Shown: positions 45,420 through 57,894, numbered from the stretch's first letter. The stretch is 64,000 bases of DNA from Gonocerus acuteangulatus (GCA_946811695.1 OX328123.1:43303335-43367334), one strand, 5' to 3'. The notes: a model not told the origin generated them from the letters alone. Numbers and translations are program-made.

Positions 45420-47905
45420 AGCATTTAGAAAAAAAGTGAATCGCTAGTTTCGCATGCTCTGTAATAAATAAATAAATAATTAGTCATTGCTTTATGATTA
45501 GAACTTGAAAGTAATTTATCATGAATAAGATAAAAAGTAAAGAGTTGCTGTAAAGTTCATGGAAGTGTAAAGTGCCTGGAGCATGACCCCTGAAAGGTCA
45601 TGAACTCGACCGATTTAATTTATAGATTTTCATTTGTATACGGGGGGTACAATGACCTCCCATCCACTACAGCCTAACTAGTATCAACACTGCATAACAT
45701 AGAGCGACTGAGAAGAAGTCTTTTATTGCCTCTGCTTTAGTTTTAATAAGGGATTTAGCAATAACAAATTGGGGTGAAATGAAGTTTTCCTACTCAATTA
45801 TAGTTTACAGTAGAATAAAAAGCACAATTTACAAATAAAACTGCTTGTTTTCAGGTAGTGCTCAGATCATCCGTACCATGTCAAACTATCGAATATGAAA
45901 AATCTCGAGACTTTGCTCTTGGATTGTCGCAAATTGTCGGAATTCTAACCCCCTTTAGAATAGCCTTTAATGCCTCAAATAAAGTATCGGTTAAGACCTT
46001 TTTTTAATATATTACTTCGTCAATGGATAGAATATGTTTGTTCGCTAGTTTGCTCCGATTTGCAGTATTCGATAGTTTACTGCAGTTCCCTTAGTAGGGA
46101 CGATAAATGGTAAGATTTAACAAGCGCAGCATAAAACCTTTAATATTTCGTCTTCAATGTAACTAAACCAACACTTGCAGATCTCAAGCATTTCTGAGCA
46201 TGCGGATGATCGCATTGTTAAGTTTAGTTGTCACTGAAATTAGTAATTGGTTAGTCGGGTAGAAGGACTTAACAACGCGTGTTCATAAGTAAAAAAATAA
46301 AATATTATCTTTATTTGTTAAATTCTTGTTTCATAATATAACAATTTTGATAAATCAAATTTTGACTATAAATTAAATTGTTAAACAGACTTCTCAAATA
46401 TGAGATATCACTGACGTCACTGCTCATGATCTCCAGGAGTATTAAATTTTTGTAGTCTCCTTGGGCTAGGAGCTGCTAGCTCCCTGGACGAGTAGCTGGA
46501 AAGAAACAGTCTAAAAGTTACCAGTAAACAAAGCAACTTTTAATGAGATGAAATAAAAAGAACTCAGGGGTCGTTGATTTTTTTGGAAACATTGTTGTCC
46601 GGATAACATTTCACGCACTCTCATAAATGCATTTTTGAGTAGTTAAAAGAGAAAAAACTAAGCCGTTAGTGGTGAGGTATCTTGAACTATGTGTGCTGGA
46701 GGCGCCAAACGGCCGGTAATTCAGAACCGCTATTTTACAACCCTTTTCAAGATATTAGGAGATTTTACGAAATTTCAAAAGCTATCTGTTGCTTATTTTG
46801 TTTTGGTAGAACTTCTACTTAAAACGTAACCAAAATGTATATACCTCTCTTCGGAAGAATTAACATTTTTGAACACATTTTAAATCAATTCGTTGTTTTG
46901 GAATACCCAAAACACAAAGATTAGTTTATTCATTTTCATATATATAAATATATTAAAAAGCATAGAGCAACCACTAACATATCGTCATTCTTATCCCCCG
47001 AGTAGTAATGGTTTAGTAATTGTCACTGACGCTAGTTTGAGTGATGAGGAATCAACTATGAATGTTTCTTAGCTGACCTGAAAGTTAAATAAAGAAAACA
47101 AAAGTTCATGAATCTCAAGAAAAGGCGTGCGTCGCCTTATTTTTTTTTCTAGGTTTACATTGTTAATATGAGTATTGTGCTCTTGGCAGCTGAAGTAGTG
47201 CTGGATCTTGCACCTCCATTAGATTAGCAACGCCTCTAAATGGTGGAAATTTAATCAGAGGAAGCATAGAAGCCGACGAGCGCTATCAGGAATCAGTGAT
47301 GAGTAGCATGAATGGTTGTATTATGCAACTGGAGAGAGGAATGAGAGATGAAGCAGCTGTAGATAGTCTCAGTCTACTGTCAACCAGTCAACGCCCTTCA
47401 ACAGCTTCCTACTAAATAGCCTACAGTCATTTCCTTCTACAAACACACTGTTTATCTAGCTTCGGTAAACCCTCTCTCTAGCACCGCAGTCTCTGGTTAA
47501 TGGCCTCCTTTGTACTCCAAATGGCATATTCAGGTGTTTCCTGAGAAATCTGAAAATGTGCTGATTTTCAAAATACATCCACATTAAACATAAATATCTA
47601 GCCTGAGTGTGTAGTATGCTTGTAGTAGTAACTGTTCTAATAAATATGTTATGTATATGTAGGGTAGCGTTCCAGCATTTCTGAAGGAGAAGACGGACTT
47701 TGGTTCAGATTAGCAAATGGAAAATCTCTGGAAATGTGTCATTTATGTCCAACAACCTGTAAGAAAAAAATGGTGCGGGTGAGTAGAGATAGAATGTTTT
47801 TAGATGAAAGTGGTCAAGAAAATAGTTTACCTCAAGGGGGCTTTCTAAGTATTTTTAATATCGAAATATATTCTGAGACAGGATAGATATACCAGAATAA
47901 TATTT
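45420..47905. other. No gene recognised
   Basis: Only small structures, such as an inverted pair caaactatcgaata (about 45891) and tattcgatagttta (about 46068) that may bound a MITE of about 190 bp. Short coding-like sentences such as at 47210-47420 have stops and no motif. Confidence 0.35.
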
Positions 47906-47920
47906 TTTTCTAACCCACTT

Positions 47921-47973
47921 TCTTTTTTTTTTCGTTTTTATCGGTGCATCAACTATTTGGCCATTAGCGCCGG
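47921..47973 (-). mobile_element. Strongly 5'-truncated 5S-type SINE with TSD
   Basis: Minus strand reads ccggcgctaatggccaaa then a short A-rich tail, the 3' end of the SINE at 53378-53580. CTAACCCACTT occurs on both sides (47910-47920 and 47974-47984), an 11-bp target duplication. Confidence 0.75.
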
Positions 47974-47999
47974 CTAACCCACTTCTTGTAGGTACATCA

Positions 48000-48679
48000 G
48001 ATTCTATGATTCCAAGTACCCTCTAACATGGATAAGGCTGGAGAAATCTGCTAAGAATAAAAATAAAAAATACCAAACTAGTCAGAAACGTAATGTAGTA
48101 TCACGTTCTCTATAATTTGTTGACTACCTAATATACTTTTCAATAAAAAAATGCAATGAGAGCTGAAATAAGCCCTTTCGATTTCATGAAATGCATTAGA
48201 AAAATGGAGTAAATTCTCACATTAGTAAATGTTTACGAACCATAAGTGATTCGTTTTAGGGTGGCAAACGTACTTTCAAATAAACTCCCACGATGGACGG
48301 TTACTCCAACGTGAAAAACAGGAAAAAAGTATTGCACCAATGGGAAAATATGTACACGAAGGCCATATATGCGTCTTAACGCAGTTAAAGTCAGTTGCTG
48401 AATGTTTCGCTTCACAACCAATGTATTATGAGAAGTAATACATGTAACAGATTGCAGAAGACATGCAGGGGTATGAGGACTCTGATAATAATCATACTGA
48501 TTAAGCATGACACTGCAGGTCCAGAAGTGTAAGGAGATAAACGCATTCATTCGCAGCACAATGCTGTAGGCGTAGAAGCTTACGAGGACAATACTTAGAT
48601 TTGTATACATTATACTCAACTACACTCAATTATTGACAAAACATGTGGAGAATAGTCGTTCCCGCCTGATCTCTGTCCT
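48000..48679. other. Nothing firm; decayed repeat sequence
   Basis: A 128-codon minus-strand frame (48619-48233) has no motif. It overlaps sequence similar to the hairpin at 45142, so repeat origin is likely. Confidence 0.3.
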
Positions 48680-48835
48680 CCTTCTCATAAAACAGCCTCC
48701 TTCGACCGTTCCTTCATCTCCCTAGCCACCTCCGTCTGGAACTCTCTTTCGATTCGACACTATTTGAATCCCGCCTCATTTCTTGTCTCCTATCCACCCA
48801 GGAAGACGCTTAATAAGAATTTACCACCATTGTAA
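48680..48835 (+). pseudogene. Jockey/CR1-like LINE C-terminal remnant
   Basis: The frame reads HKTASFDRSFISLATSVWNS then LSIRHYLNPASFLVSYP and ends TAA at 48833-48835. R(S)F...A...WN(S)L is the hallmark of the C-terminus of many non-LTR reverse transcriptases. Only this tail is left. Confidence 0.5.
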
Positions 48836-49250
48836 GACCAGATTACCTCTGTATGTTCATTTCTTCGTTTGATTAAGTCCACATTTGTTTTGTTGTATGA
48901 CTTTGCATTTTATTCAATTTACTTTTTTTGTTTTTTTCTCTCTCTTTTGTCCACGTATTTATTATTTTCCCTTTATACCCCCCTTTTTTATTATTTATTA
49001 ATTTTTTTGTATGGAATATATATTATATTTCTAAATTCTTATCCGCCTGTATGTAGTTTCATCATTGCTCAACCCTCCCTCTTCCCTTTCTTGCTCCAGT
49101 TTCCCACCATCCCTCCGTATTCACTCTATTTTTTTATTATTATTAATATGTGCATAAGTTTTATTCTATTGTATAAGATTCTGTAAATATTATTAGAGTT
49201 CGTTATTTTGTTGTTGTCTCTTCTCAAGGTGTAGAGTTAAAGAAACTCGT

Positions 49251-49452
49251 TAGCCCGGTGCACATCAAAGAAACTGGTTTCATGAAACTAGTTTAGTGAA
49301 ACTGATTTAACGAGTTCCATGAAACCTGGTTTCATGAAATCGGCGAAACTAAAGTTTCATGAAACTCTGTGTGCACCAACCTGTGGTTTTCTATCAATGT
49401 GTTGCAAGCAACGCAGTTTCAAGAAACCTGTTTTCAGTGTGCACAGGGCCTT
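49251..49452. mobile_element. MITE built of repeated gtttcatgaaac palindromes
   Basis: Ends tagcccggtgcacat and its approximate inverse gtgtgcacagggcctta. The interior has at least four copies of gtttcatgaaac-like palindromes. About 200 bp, non-coding. Confidence 0.65.
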
Positions 49453-49714
49453 AGATTCTTATCTAAATTTTTTATAATGAACCAAATGTCTCTATATGTT
49501 ATTCTTAAGGGAAAAAGTCTCAGAACGATTTTTTTAAATTTAATTTAACAATTAAATTCGACCTCATTTCATTAAGTAATCTAGCATTAATTATTCAAAA
49601 ACGTATTGCAGAAGATGACAAACATTTAATAATATTATAACGCTTCTAAAAGTTACAGGAAAATATCGGAATTTTAAAAATCACTGACAACTTAAAAAGG
49701 GAGTTTTTATTAAC

Positions 49715-49860
49715 CTAGTTTATGACAATTATATACGCCACGACGTATATACTTGTCATAAACTAGAAAAATATAATATAATATAAACATATAATATAGT
49801 TGTCATGAACTAGAAAAAGCCAATATTAATACGACGCGTCTTATTAATATTGGCTTTTCT
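49715..49860. repeat. Two adjacent perfect hairpins
   Basis: 49715-49766: ctagtttatgaca...tgtcataaactag around acgac. 49815-49858: aaaagccaatattaata pairs with its inverse around a cgacgcgtc loop. A related sequence near 50225 (ctagtttatgacaactctat) suggests a larger nested MITE. Confidence 0.7.
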
Positions 49861-49869
49861 TCAACAATT

Positions 49870-50925
49870 TGTTATTTTTACTTTCGTGGATTTGCTAGAT
49901 TTGTTTACACTTTGAATTTACTATGTATCAGCTGTGGAGTCTTTAGATAAAATCAATACCTATATATTATATGTGTAATATCCTATTACACTTAAGGTTT
50001 TGGATTTAATCAACAACCTCTAGCTAAATTACAATCCTGACCCCATGATAACAGATTTTTAGGTAAGAATTTTACAGATTGAATAAAATACTAACAATAT
50101 AGTCTCTTTGATATGAAATCATAATCAATTGGGAATATCCCTTGCAAAATAATAACTTTCATTCAAATTGCTCTAAAAAATCTCCCTACAAAAATATATC
50201 AATATATAATATGAGAAAAACAACTCTAGTTTATGACAACTCTATAAGGCCAATGTTATTATAGTGGAGTTCTAATTCAACAGTATCTTCTCTAGTTCTT
50301 GGCCACTTAAAGCGGGGGATTGGGAAGGAGTCCAAGAATTCTCTCGATTCAGCTTCTCATTAAACATTCAAACAATTTATTACATGGAGTCGAGTTAATC
50401 GAAGAATCCAATTTAGAATTGATTAAACCACAGGATCGAACATTAAATCTCGCTGATTTTTAATTGCGTACGTGTTTATTAACACGAACTGACTTTAATT
50501 AAAAATATTGTAAGCAATTTATTGGCAAGGTGCCGAGCATCGAATTCCCTGTCAGAGTCTTTATCACATAATCTACGCTTCTCAACAAAAACTCTGCACA
50601 CTCTGATTTTTGTGAATACCTTTCTAGATAACCTTATAATTACAGCTGTGATGTAATAGTGAAATACAGGATAGCATGAAAAAAATTATTTTAGGATGAA
50701 AAACATTTTTAAGCAGAAATAAACATGTATTTAAATACTAAAATCTGAGGTCTGTTTGGGAGGAGCCAATCGCGAGGCCCTTTTAAGCAGTTTCTTTATA
50801 AATAAACGAACATGTTTTTGGTATAAGTTTGCTCAAAAAATCACGGTGGAACCTTTTTTTTTTTACTTACTCAATGGTTTTGATCAAAGTCTGGCTAACG
50901 TACAATATAATTCACAAAATTACAT
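49870..50925. other. No gene recognised
   Basis: AT-rich sequence without coding motifs. Confidence 0.35.
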
Positions 50926-51150
50926 CTCGGAGGCCAGGTGGCCGTCAGTATTAAGGCGTGAGAACTAAGCACTCCGAACCGAGGTTCGTGGGTTCGATTC
51001 CCACTAAGGGGTGGTGGCTTTTTTAGAGAAAAAAGAAAAGGCATCAGCCCTATCCTGGCTAGAAAAAGGTAGTAACGTATAGATAACCCGTCCTAAAATT
51101 CTTAGTTAATAATAATGGACGTTGAAATTTAAATAAATAAATTACGTGTA
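50926..51150 (+). mobile_element. tRNA-derived SINE, family 1, full length
   Basis: Head ggccgtcagtattaaggcgt with gtgggttcgattcccac (B box at about 50985-51002); body aaaaggcatcagccctatcc; 3' end aataataatggacgttg and an aaataaataaa tail. It is the most complete copy; others are at 1378-1545 and 4480-4590. Confidence 0.8.
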
Positions 51151-51433
51151 CATCTCGGACTACGCGTCTAGATTTTCCCCCAAAGCTCAAATAAAAATGT
51201 CTTTCAAAAGTTAGGTTTTTCTTTATTGAATTATTTTTTCTCTAAACCTAGATGGTTTGAGCATTGACCTACTAAGGGTCTCAACTTAGAAAGATAGTCC
51301 GCGTCCAGGGACACTAATCGTACCTTCGAGATGGAAAATAGTCAGGCCTTGTTTAATAGAATGTATCGATTTTTAACTTTTTTTTGTTTCCAAATTCCAA
51401 GTTGAAAAAATGTTGCCACTAGGCACCACATTG

Positions 51434-53367
51434 TACCACAAAAAATTTTGGATTTTTAAAAAAAAATTTTTAGGCCTCCCGCACAAGGCCTAAAATATTA
51501 AAATAACGTAAAGCACTTTTATTCTACGTTGCAAATTAAAATTCCACTAACAATAAGCACAAAAAACGATAAAAAGAAATATTTCAAGAACTTATCACAT
51601 CAATTAGGTCTCCCGCACAAGGCCTAAAAGTCGTAAATTTCAGCACATTTTGGAAATTTTGCAGTACTTTGATATATGTGTGGTTCATGGTTTAAACCTT
51701 AAATATCACTAAAATCTGGTTGGTATTGTTGTTATACGTGAAATAATGAAGACAATTTCAACACGTCAAGCGTCAACTTGAAGCAAGGGGGTGGGGGAAG
51801 GTCAGACCGTCGCACCGCGGTGACGCGCCACCTATTGTTCACCGCGCGGACTTGTCAGCACTTGTCTGCCGGCAAGCAGTAGAAGTTGTGTTTTGGGTGC
51901 GATAGTCCTGTTTCTAAGACTCAATTGAGTGATTGTCGTTATGTTCAAGATGAGTAAATAACCGCATTTAACTAGACAAACTACTGACATGCCTGTTATC
52001 GTGCAACCTATCGATGTGAGTGGTTTTAATGTCCTGCGTATCAAGATGGAAGTATTGAAGTATTTTGAATGGGTAAGCATTGAAATGAAACAAGAGGGAA
52101 TTTATCTGCCTGCAATGAAGGTAATTGCATGAGAGTTGCTTTAAACCTTGGGGAGATAAGGAAAACTGCTTCAATTCCTGTTAGTGGGATCAAAAACACA
52201 TTCGTGGTTATAAGTGTGCACGAGCAACTTGAGAAAATTAAAAAGTGTTCAGGGTCTAACAGGAAGTATCCTACAATGATTCAGTAACTAGCTTCCAGCA
52301 GTAAACTAAAACTGCAGTGGTTGATATTTGTACTCTGCATGTACAAATGTGAAAGGTAAATGTGACCCCAGAAACTGCATTTGCTCTATTGACAAAAACG
52401 TCCCGGCACTAGAACACGGGTTTTTGGTAGTCCAACGTGGTCCTGGATTGATGTCAATTGCAGAGTGTGGCAAAAGCGAAACTAAAAAATGTAAAAAGCG
52501 ACTAGAAAGATAAATTTGCTTCACAAGCTTTATTAAAGGTAGCTGTAAAAAAAACTGAGAACCAAAACTTAAAATATGTTGATAACATCGATTCTAGTGA
52601 TATTGAATGTCTCAAACGTCAAATCAAGGAGGCGATTTTGAAAATAATGTACTTTATGCGAGACAAAAATATGTTTCAAGTGTAGAAGTAAAACAAGAAC
52701 TGTCACAACGCTTGTCTTTGTTTTCACGAGCTTGTGACCGTAGAGTCTACTGTTGTTTTCTTCACAACTACCTGCATTAAAGTTTGTGTCCAAGATTGTC
52801 TTTCTAAACGGTTTTCAAGTTTTGTTTCGTTTTTGTCACACTCTGATTGATGACAATTGATGTCTGCAACATCAATCCAGAACCACGTTGGTCGACCAAA
52901 AACTGTGTTCTTGTGACTCAATCACTCAATTGAGTCGTAGAAACTATCGCACCCAAAACACAACTTCTACTGCTTGCCGGCAGACAAGTGCTGACAAGTC
53001 TGCGCGGTGATTCATAGGTGGCGTGTCACCGCGGTGATTCATAGGTGGCGCGTCACCGCGGTGTGACGGTCTGACCTTCCCCCACGCCTTGCTTCAAGTT
53101 GACGCTTGACGTGTTGAAATTGTCTTCATTATTTCACTTATAACAACACTACCAACCAGGTTTTAGTGATATTTAAGGTTTAAACCATGAACCACACAAA
53201 TATCAAAGTACTGCAAAATTTCCAAAATGTGCTGAAATTTACGACTTTTAGGCCTTGTGTGGGAGACATAATTGATGGGATAAATTCTTCAAATATTTTT
53301 TTTATCGTTTTTTTGTGCTTATTGTTAGTGGAATTTTAATTTGCAACGTAGAATAAAAGTGCTTTAG

Positions 53368-53419
<52 letters not shown>

Positions 53420-53695
53420 GGCGTATCTACAACTTGGCCATTAGCGCCGGGCTATCTACAGGTTTCCACCCTTCTATAATGCCAACAGCACGTGGTCGGT
53501 CACCCATTCAGGTACTGGCCACGCCCGACGTTCGGTGATCTACGGGAACCGGAGTATTCAACGTGGCTACGGCCGTTGCACACTCTTTCAATATTTTTGT
53601 AAAAGTTGACTTTTTTAGTAAATTTTCTAAACTTTAGGCCTTGTGCGGGAGACCTAAACATTTTTTTAAAATCCCAACATTTTTTGTGGTACTTG
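51434..53695. mobile_element. Foldback transposon with arms of about 500 bp
   Basis: 51434-51950 and 52915-53695 are inverted and highly similar (shared gaccttcccccac, tcaagttgacgcttgacgtg, agaagttgtgttttgggtgc, tgtctgccggcaagcagtag and aggcctaaaagtcgtaaatt). The right arm has a 27-bp duplication (ggtgattcataggtggcg..) and a 5S-type SINE inserted. aggcctcccgcacaaggcct-like segments occur twice in each arm. The centre (51951-52914) keeps coding-like fragments, for example NLGEIRKTASIPVSGIKNTF and KKCSGSNRKYPTMIQ at about 52130-52290, and inverted pieces around gtttttggt..ccaacgtgg. No transposase can be named. Confidence 0.75.
53378..53580 (-). mobile_element. 5S rRNA-derived SINE (SINE3 type)
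   Basis: The minus strand from 53580 reads tgcaacggccgtagccacgt tgaatac..ccggttc, then ccgaacgtcgggcgtggcca gtacctgaatgggtgaccg. This follows insect 5S rRNA (GCCAACG..CCA..ACG, CCGATCACCGAAG, GTCGGGC..GGTCAGTAC, GGATGGGTGACC), including the internal control regions. Then come a unique body ending ggcgctaatggccaagttg and a poly(A) tail (T-run 53378-53417). Flanks ttcttttaat and tctttcaat may be a decayed TSD. Confidence 0.88.
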
Positions 53696-54043
53696 GCGAT
53701 CATGATGGAAACCGCTCACGCATTACTTCATCATGATAGCTGTCTAATTAACCTTCATTATGTATTTTCTCCTCCTTCGTCTCCATGATTGTCCTGACAA
53801 CGCTGTAGGAATAGTGTCATGCTTCCTCTGAAGTAAAGTCCCTTATCATATTGTCACCATCGAATGTCTCAGACCGGTCTTATTTTCTTGTATTGTATTG
53901 TAACGAAACTCTGTATCCGTCCTGGCTATCTAATAAGAAAGAAGTGTTGTGAAAATCAACTAAATCGGTCTATCGGAACGGTGGGGGGGGGGGGGGTTGT
54001 TACTTTGTATTATGTTTGAATTGAATTCTCCCGCCTGAGGGTA

Positions 54044-54130
54044 GTCGCATAGTGAAGAGGTAGAGGTAGAGGTAAGAGGTAGAGGTAGAGGTAGAGGCCT
54101 AGATAGAGGGAGAGTCGCATAGTGAAGAGG
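54044..54130 (-). repeat. CTCTAC-type minisatellite, inverted block
   Basis: gaggtagaggtagaggta units bounded by catagtgaagagg on both sides, the inverse of the large array at 54704-55525. Confidence 0.85.
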
Positions 54131-54629
54131 GATACCGCGCTTTCCCAGTTTCACATGATTTGAGGGTCAGTCTTCAACTGTGTTGGAAGGAAAGAGGTTG
54201 TTAGAATAGTTTATATTAGTCGTTTTTTATCCTTTTTCAATGCATGTATTTTTATATTGTTCTTATGAATCGACGTTCGACTACGTTCATTGTGGAACGA
54301 ATCTATATACAAAATTATAAATATAGATTTAAGCTTACAAGTACTATGCAGTTCAGCTGCTACATCCTTCCATTCTTTGTCCAACAAATGACGGTTATGA
54401 TGGTTTTTATGCCTTTTGTCCGACAGTGCTGGACGAATTTGCACCGCGATAATTAAATCTTTTTTCATTTCACTACCGTTAATAGTTTTCCACATTCCCA
54501 AAACACTCATCTCAAATTTTCTAGAGTGAAAATTCTACACAAACGACCACACGTGCAACAGAGTGTGGAATTGTGTAGTAGAGGACTTGAACGGACCAAT
54601 CGCAGAGAAGCCACGTCATAGACCGCACT

Positions 54630-55525
54630 GTAGACCACTCGAAAAGACAAACAATTTTCTCTTCAAAAGCGGTCGGGCGGGACCTGCAGGAGGCCCGCGA
54701 GGTATACCTCTACCTCTACCTCTTCACTATGCGAGTGCCCATTACAAACAATGTGCTTGTCTTACATAGAGGTAACTCTACCTCTACCTCTACCTCTTCC
54801 CTCTACCTCTACCTCTACCTCTCCCTCTACCTCTACCTCTTCCCTCTACCTCTACCTCTACCTCTTCACTATGCGAGTGCCCATTACAAAAAATGTGCTT
54901 GTCTTACATAGAGGTACCTCTACCTCCACCTCTACCTCTTCCCTCTACCTCTACCTCTACCTCTACCTCTACCTCTACCTCTTCCCTCTACCTCTACCTC
55001 TACCTCTTCACTATGCGAGTACCCATCACAAACAATGAGCTTGTCTTACATAGAGGTACCTCTACATCTACCTCTACCTCTATCTCTACCTCTACCTCTT
55101 CACTATGCGAGTAACCTGACGCAGGTTCGCGAAACTCCCAGTAGGAGTGCACTGTAGACAACTCGAAAAGACAAACAATTTTCTCTTCAAAAGCGGTCGG
55201 GCGGGACCTCCAGGAGACCCGCGAGGTTTACCTCTACCTCTACCTCTTCACTATGCGAGTGCCGATTACAAACAATGCGTTTGTCTTACCTAGAGGTACC
55301 TCTACCTCTACCTCTTCCCTCTACCTCTACCTCTACCTCTTCACTATGCGAGTGCCCATTACAAACAATGTGCTTGTCTTACATAGAGGTACCTCTACCT
55401 CTACCTCTACCTCTTCCCTCTACCTCGTCCCTCAACCTCTACCTCTTCCCTCTACCTCTTCCCTCTACCTCTTCCCTCTACCTCTTCCCTCTACCTCTAC
55501 CCCTATCTCTACCTCTTCACTATGC
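54630..55525 (+). repeat. Higher-order CTCTAC minisatellite array
   Basis: Runs of tacctc are broken by a conserved spacer, cttcactatgcgag then tgcccattacaaacaatg and tgcttgtcttacatagaggt, at least five times. A longer unit starting gaaaagacaaacaattttct and containing gcggtcgggcgggacct occurs at about 54640 and 55165, so the whole block is a tandem duplication of about 520 bp. Thr/Ser/Leu/Pro-rich frames over it are artefacts. Confidence 0.9.
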
Positions 55526-55574
55526 GAAGGTAGGTTCGCGAAACTCCTAGTAGAAGTGCCTCTGTTTTGATATG

Positions 55575-56275
55575 ATTATGAGGGCCGTAGAGTTCAGATG
55601 TCTGCCGCTAGGGGGACGCTGTTTCCTGTCCCACCATTATTATTGTATCCCGTTTCTTTTTTTTTATTATTCATAAAGATCAATAGATGAAAATGTGAAG
55701 CTTTGTGCATTTATTACGTAGTGTAGTTCCCCACATACACTAAACTCTGGAAGTTTAGTGTATGTGACTCTATGACTTAATTGGCAACAACACATCAACT
55801 TAGAAAAAAAATAAGAGAGAAAAGAGAAGATGTTATGTATTCCATTAAAATAAAAATTATACTTACATTCACTACCAACATACGGCCAAAAACTAAAACC
55901 TTATTGACAGACACACAGACCATTATTACAAAACCAATACTAATACCATACATTCTAGACAATTTTAGATGAAACAAATTTAACATTCTTATTATTTTAG
56001 TATTATTTTATACATGTTCATGTACTATTTTTTAAAAGTTGAATCGCCTAGCCGCTACAACTTATTAAATAATAAATAAATAAACTCTGGAAGGAAATTA
56101 ATTACAAAATTAATTATTGAAACAGCTGCTCATAACAAATGCAAAAGAGCAGAACTATTTGTTTTTACTTTAATTATCTACATAGGTTATTTTAAGCAAA
56201 TTATTCAGGAATGCACTCGACACTACCCAATTCTGAGGGAAGTGCTTAGTTATGTAGCTCCAGCGTGACGGACTT
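55575..56275 (+). repeat. TA-array repeat family, 3' part
   Basis: Contains agatcaatagatgaaaatgt, actctggaag, cagctgctcataacaaatg, aggaatgcactcgacac and agctccagcgtgacggactt, matching 2565-3090 and 62320-62797. An insert with a palindrome taaactctggaagtttag (about 55740-55760) interrupts it. Confidence 0.65.
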
Positions 56276-56343
56276 TTTTAATTCTACTGTTATACTGTTT
56301 TTAAATCTACGTCCTGTCTTTAGCAGAATTAAATTTTCGCTTT

Positions 56344-56405
<62 letters not shown>

Positions 56406-56479
56406 AAAGCGAAAATTTAATTCTGCTAAAGACAGGACGTAGATTTAAAAACAGTATAACAGTAGAATTAAAAAAGTCC
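56270..56479. repeat. Perfect palindrome with 76-bp arms around (TA)n
   Basis: 56270-56345 (ggacttttttaattctactg to aaattttcgcttttga) is the exact reverse complement of 56404-56479. A TA array of about 58 bp separates them. Confidence 0.9.
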
Positions 56480-56770
56480 TTTTATTTTAATTAAAAAAAA
56501 AGTTTTTTTATTTTATGACAATATGTTTTATTTTTAATTTTTTATAATTTGGCATTAAAAAATACATACAACCCTAAATTTTCACCCTTCTCCCACCAAT
56601 CCCCATTTTTTAACCATGATATTAGTACTTTAATTATATTCAACCCTTGGTGGTCGATAACTTATCAATTATCACTCGATCAGTTATTCCCGCCAGGCGT
56701 CTACCGGTGTCACTTCCTCCTGTATTTTTCACACAATAAGCTTTCTCTCACTCTCTATGCAGTTTTGGGC

Positions 56771-57041
56771 CATTATTATTCCGACAGATTTGCCAATTGA
56801 ATTCAAACGCGTTTAATTTACAATTAGATTGGCATTCGCAATGACAATCAATAAGTCACAAGGCCAAACGATGTCTGTTTGTGGCTTTGATTTGGGCACG
56901 GCATGTTTTTCACACGGACTATCATTCGTGGCGCGTTATCGCATGGGTAAACCATCCAGTTTGTGTGTGCTGGCTAAAGATGGACTAACAAAATGTATCG
57001 TGCACTCTATTGCACTAAGAGATAGATATATTTTTTTTTAA
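56771..57041 (+). pseudogene. Pif1-type helicase C-terminal fragment (Helitron helicase-like)
   Basis: Reads IIIPTDLPIEFKRV, a stop, FTIRLAFAMTINKSQGQT, then MSVCGFDLGTACFSHGLSFV and ARYRMGKPSSLCVLAKDG. FAMTINK(S/A)QGQ(T/S), CFSHGQLYVA.SRVG and the closing NIV...AL are the C-terminal helicase motifs of Helitron Rep/helicases and related Pif1 proteins. One internal stop, and no upstream helicase or Rep domain, make it a relic. It may derive from an autonomous relative of the Helitron-like elements here, but no shared sequence was found. Confidence 0.8.
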
Positions 57042-57243
57042 TATTGTAATAATGAGTGATAAAGATATAATTTTAAATGTATTAGTTAAGATAATGAAGT
57101 AGAATGATTTACAAAAATGGATGTTTGGTGTTTCGTTATTTTTATAGGCCGTTATCGTTCAAAGCGCTCTATTCCTCTTTCAGTCATAGAACACATCCCC
57201 ACACACTAACGATAACGTCGTTATTTTTTATTTGACTATAAAA

Positions 57244-57500
<257 letters not shown>

Positions 57501-57894
57501 TACCTCCAATGGGAAGTGGACAGAGAGGCGGTCGAGCGTATTTGTGTGATACCGGAAGTTATAAAGAAGTCGATAATATCGGGAAGTTTAGATCGGGATG
57601 TTGGCCAGTAAGTAGGGGATGAAGGAGCAATGACTTTTGATGGAATACAGGAAAGGGTTGAATATACATACATAGAACGGTTGAAATGGAAACGGGTAAT
57701 ATTCTGTACTTCTGTTTGCTATTTTTTTTAAACTTCCATCAAGAATCTAATTTTACTGTTAAAAAATTTGAATAGCTAAGACAATGAAATCTATAAGGAA
57801 ATAAGATTTTTGGGAGAAAGAGATATATTAGAAGAACTGTTAATACATTCTACAGAATTCATGACATTTACCAGTTTTCATGGCTCTTCTTTTT

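Noticed and set aside
48233..48619. 128-codon minus-strand ORF as a gene
   Set aside because: No domain, no neighbouring exons, and part of it resembles the repeat 3' hairpin at 45142.
54729..55570. Thr/Ser/Leu/Pro-rich proteins
   Set aside because: They are translations of the CTCTAC minisatellite in several frames, with no independent coding sign.
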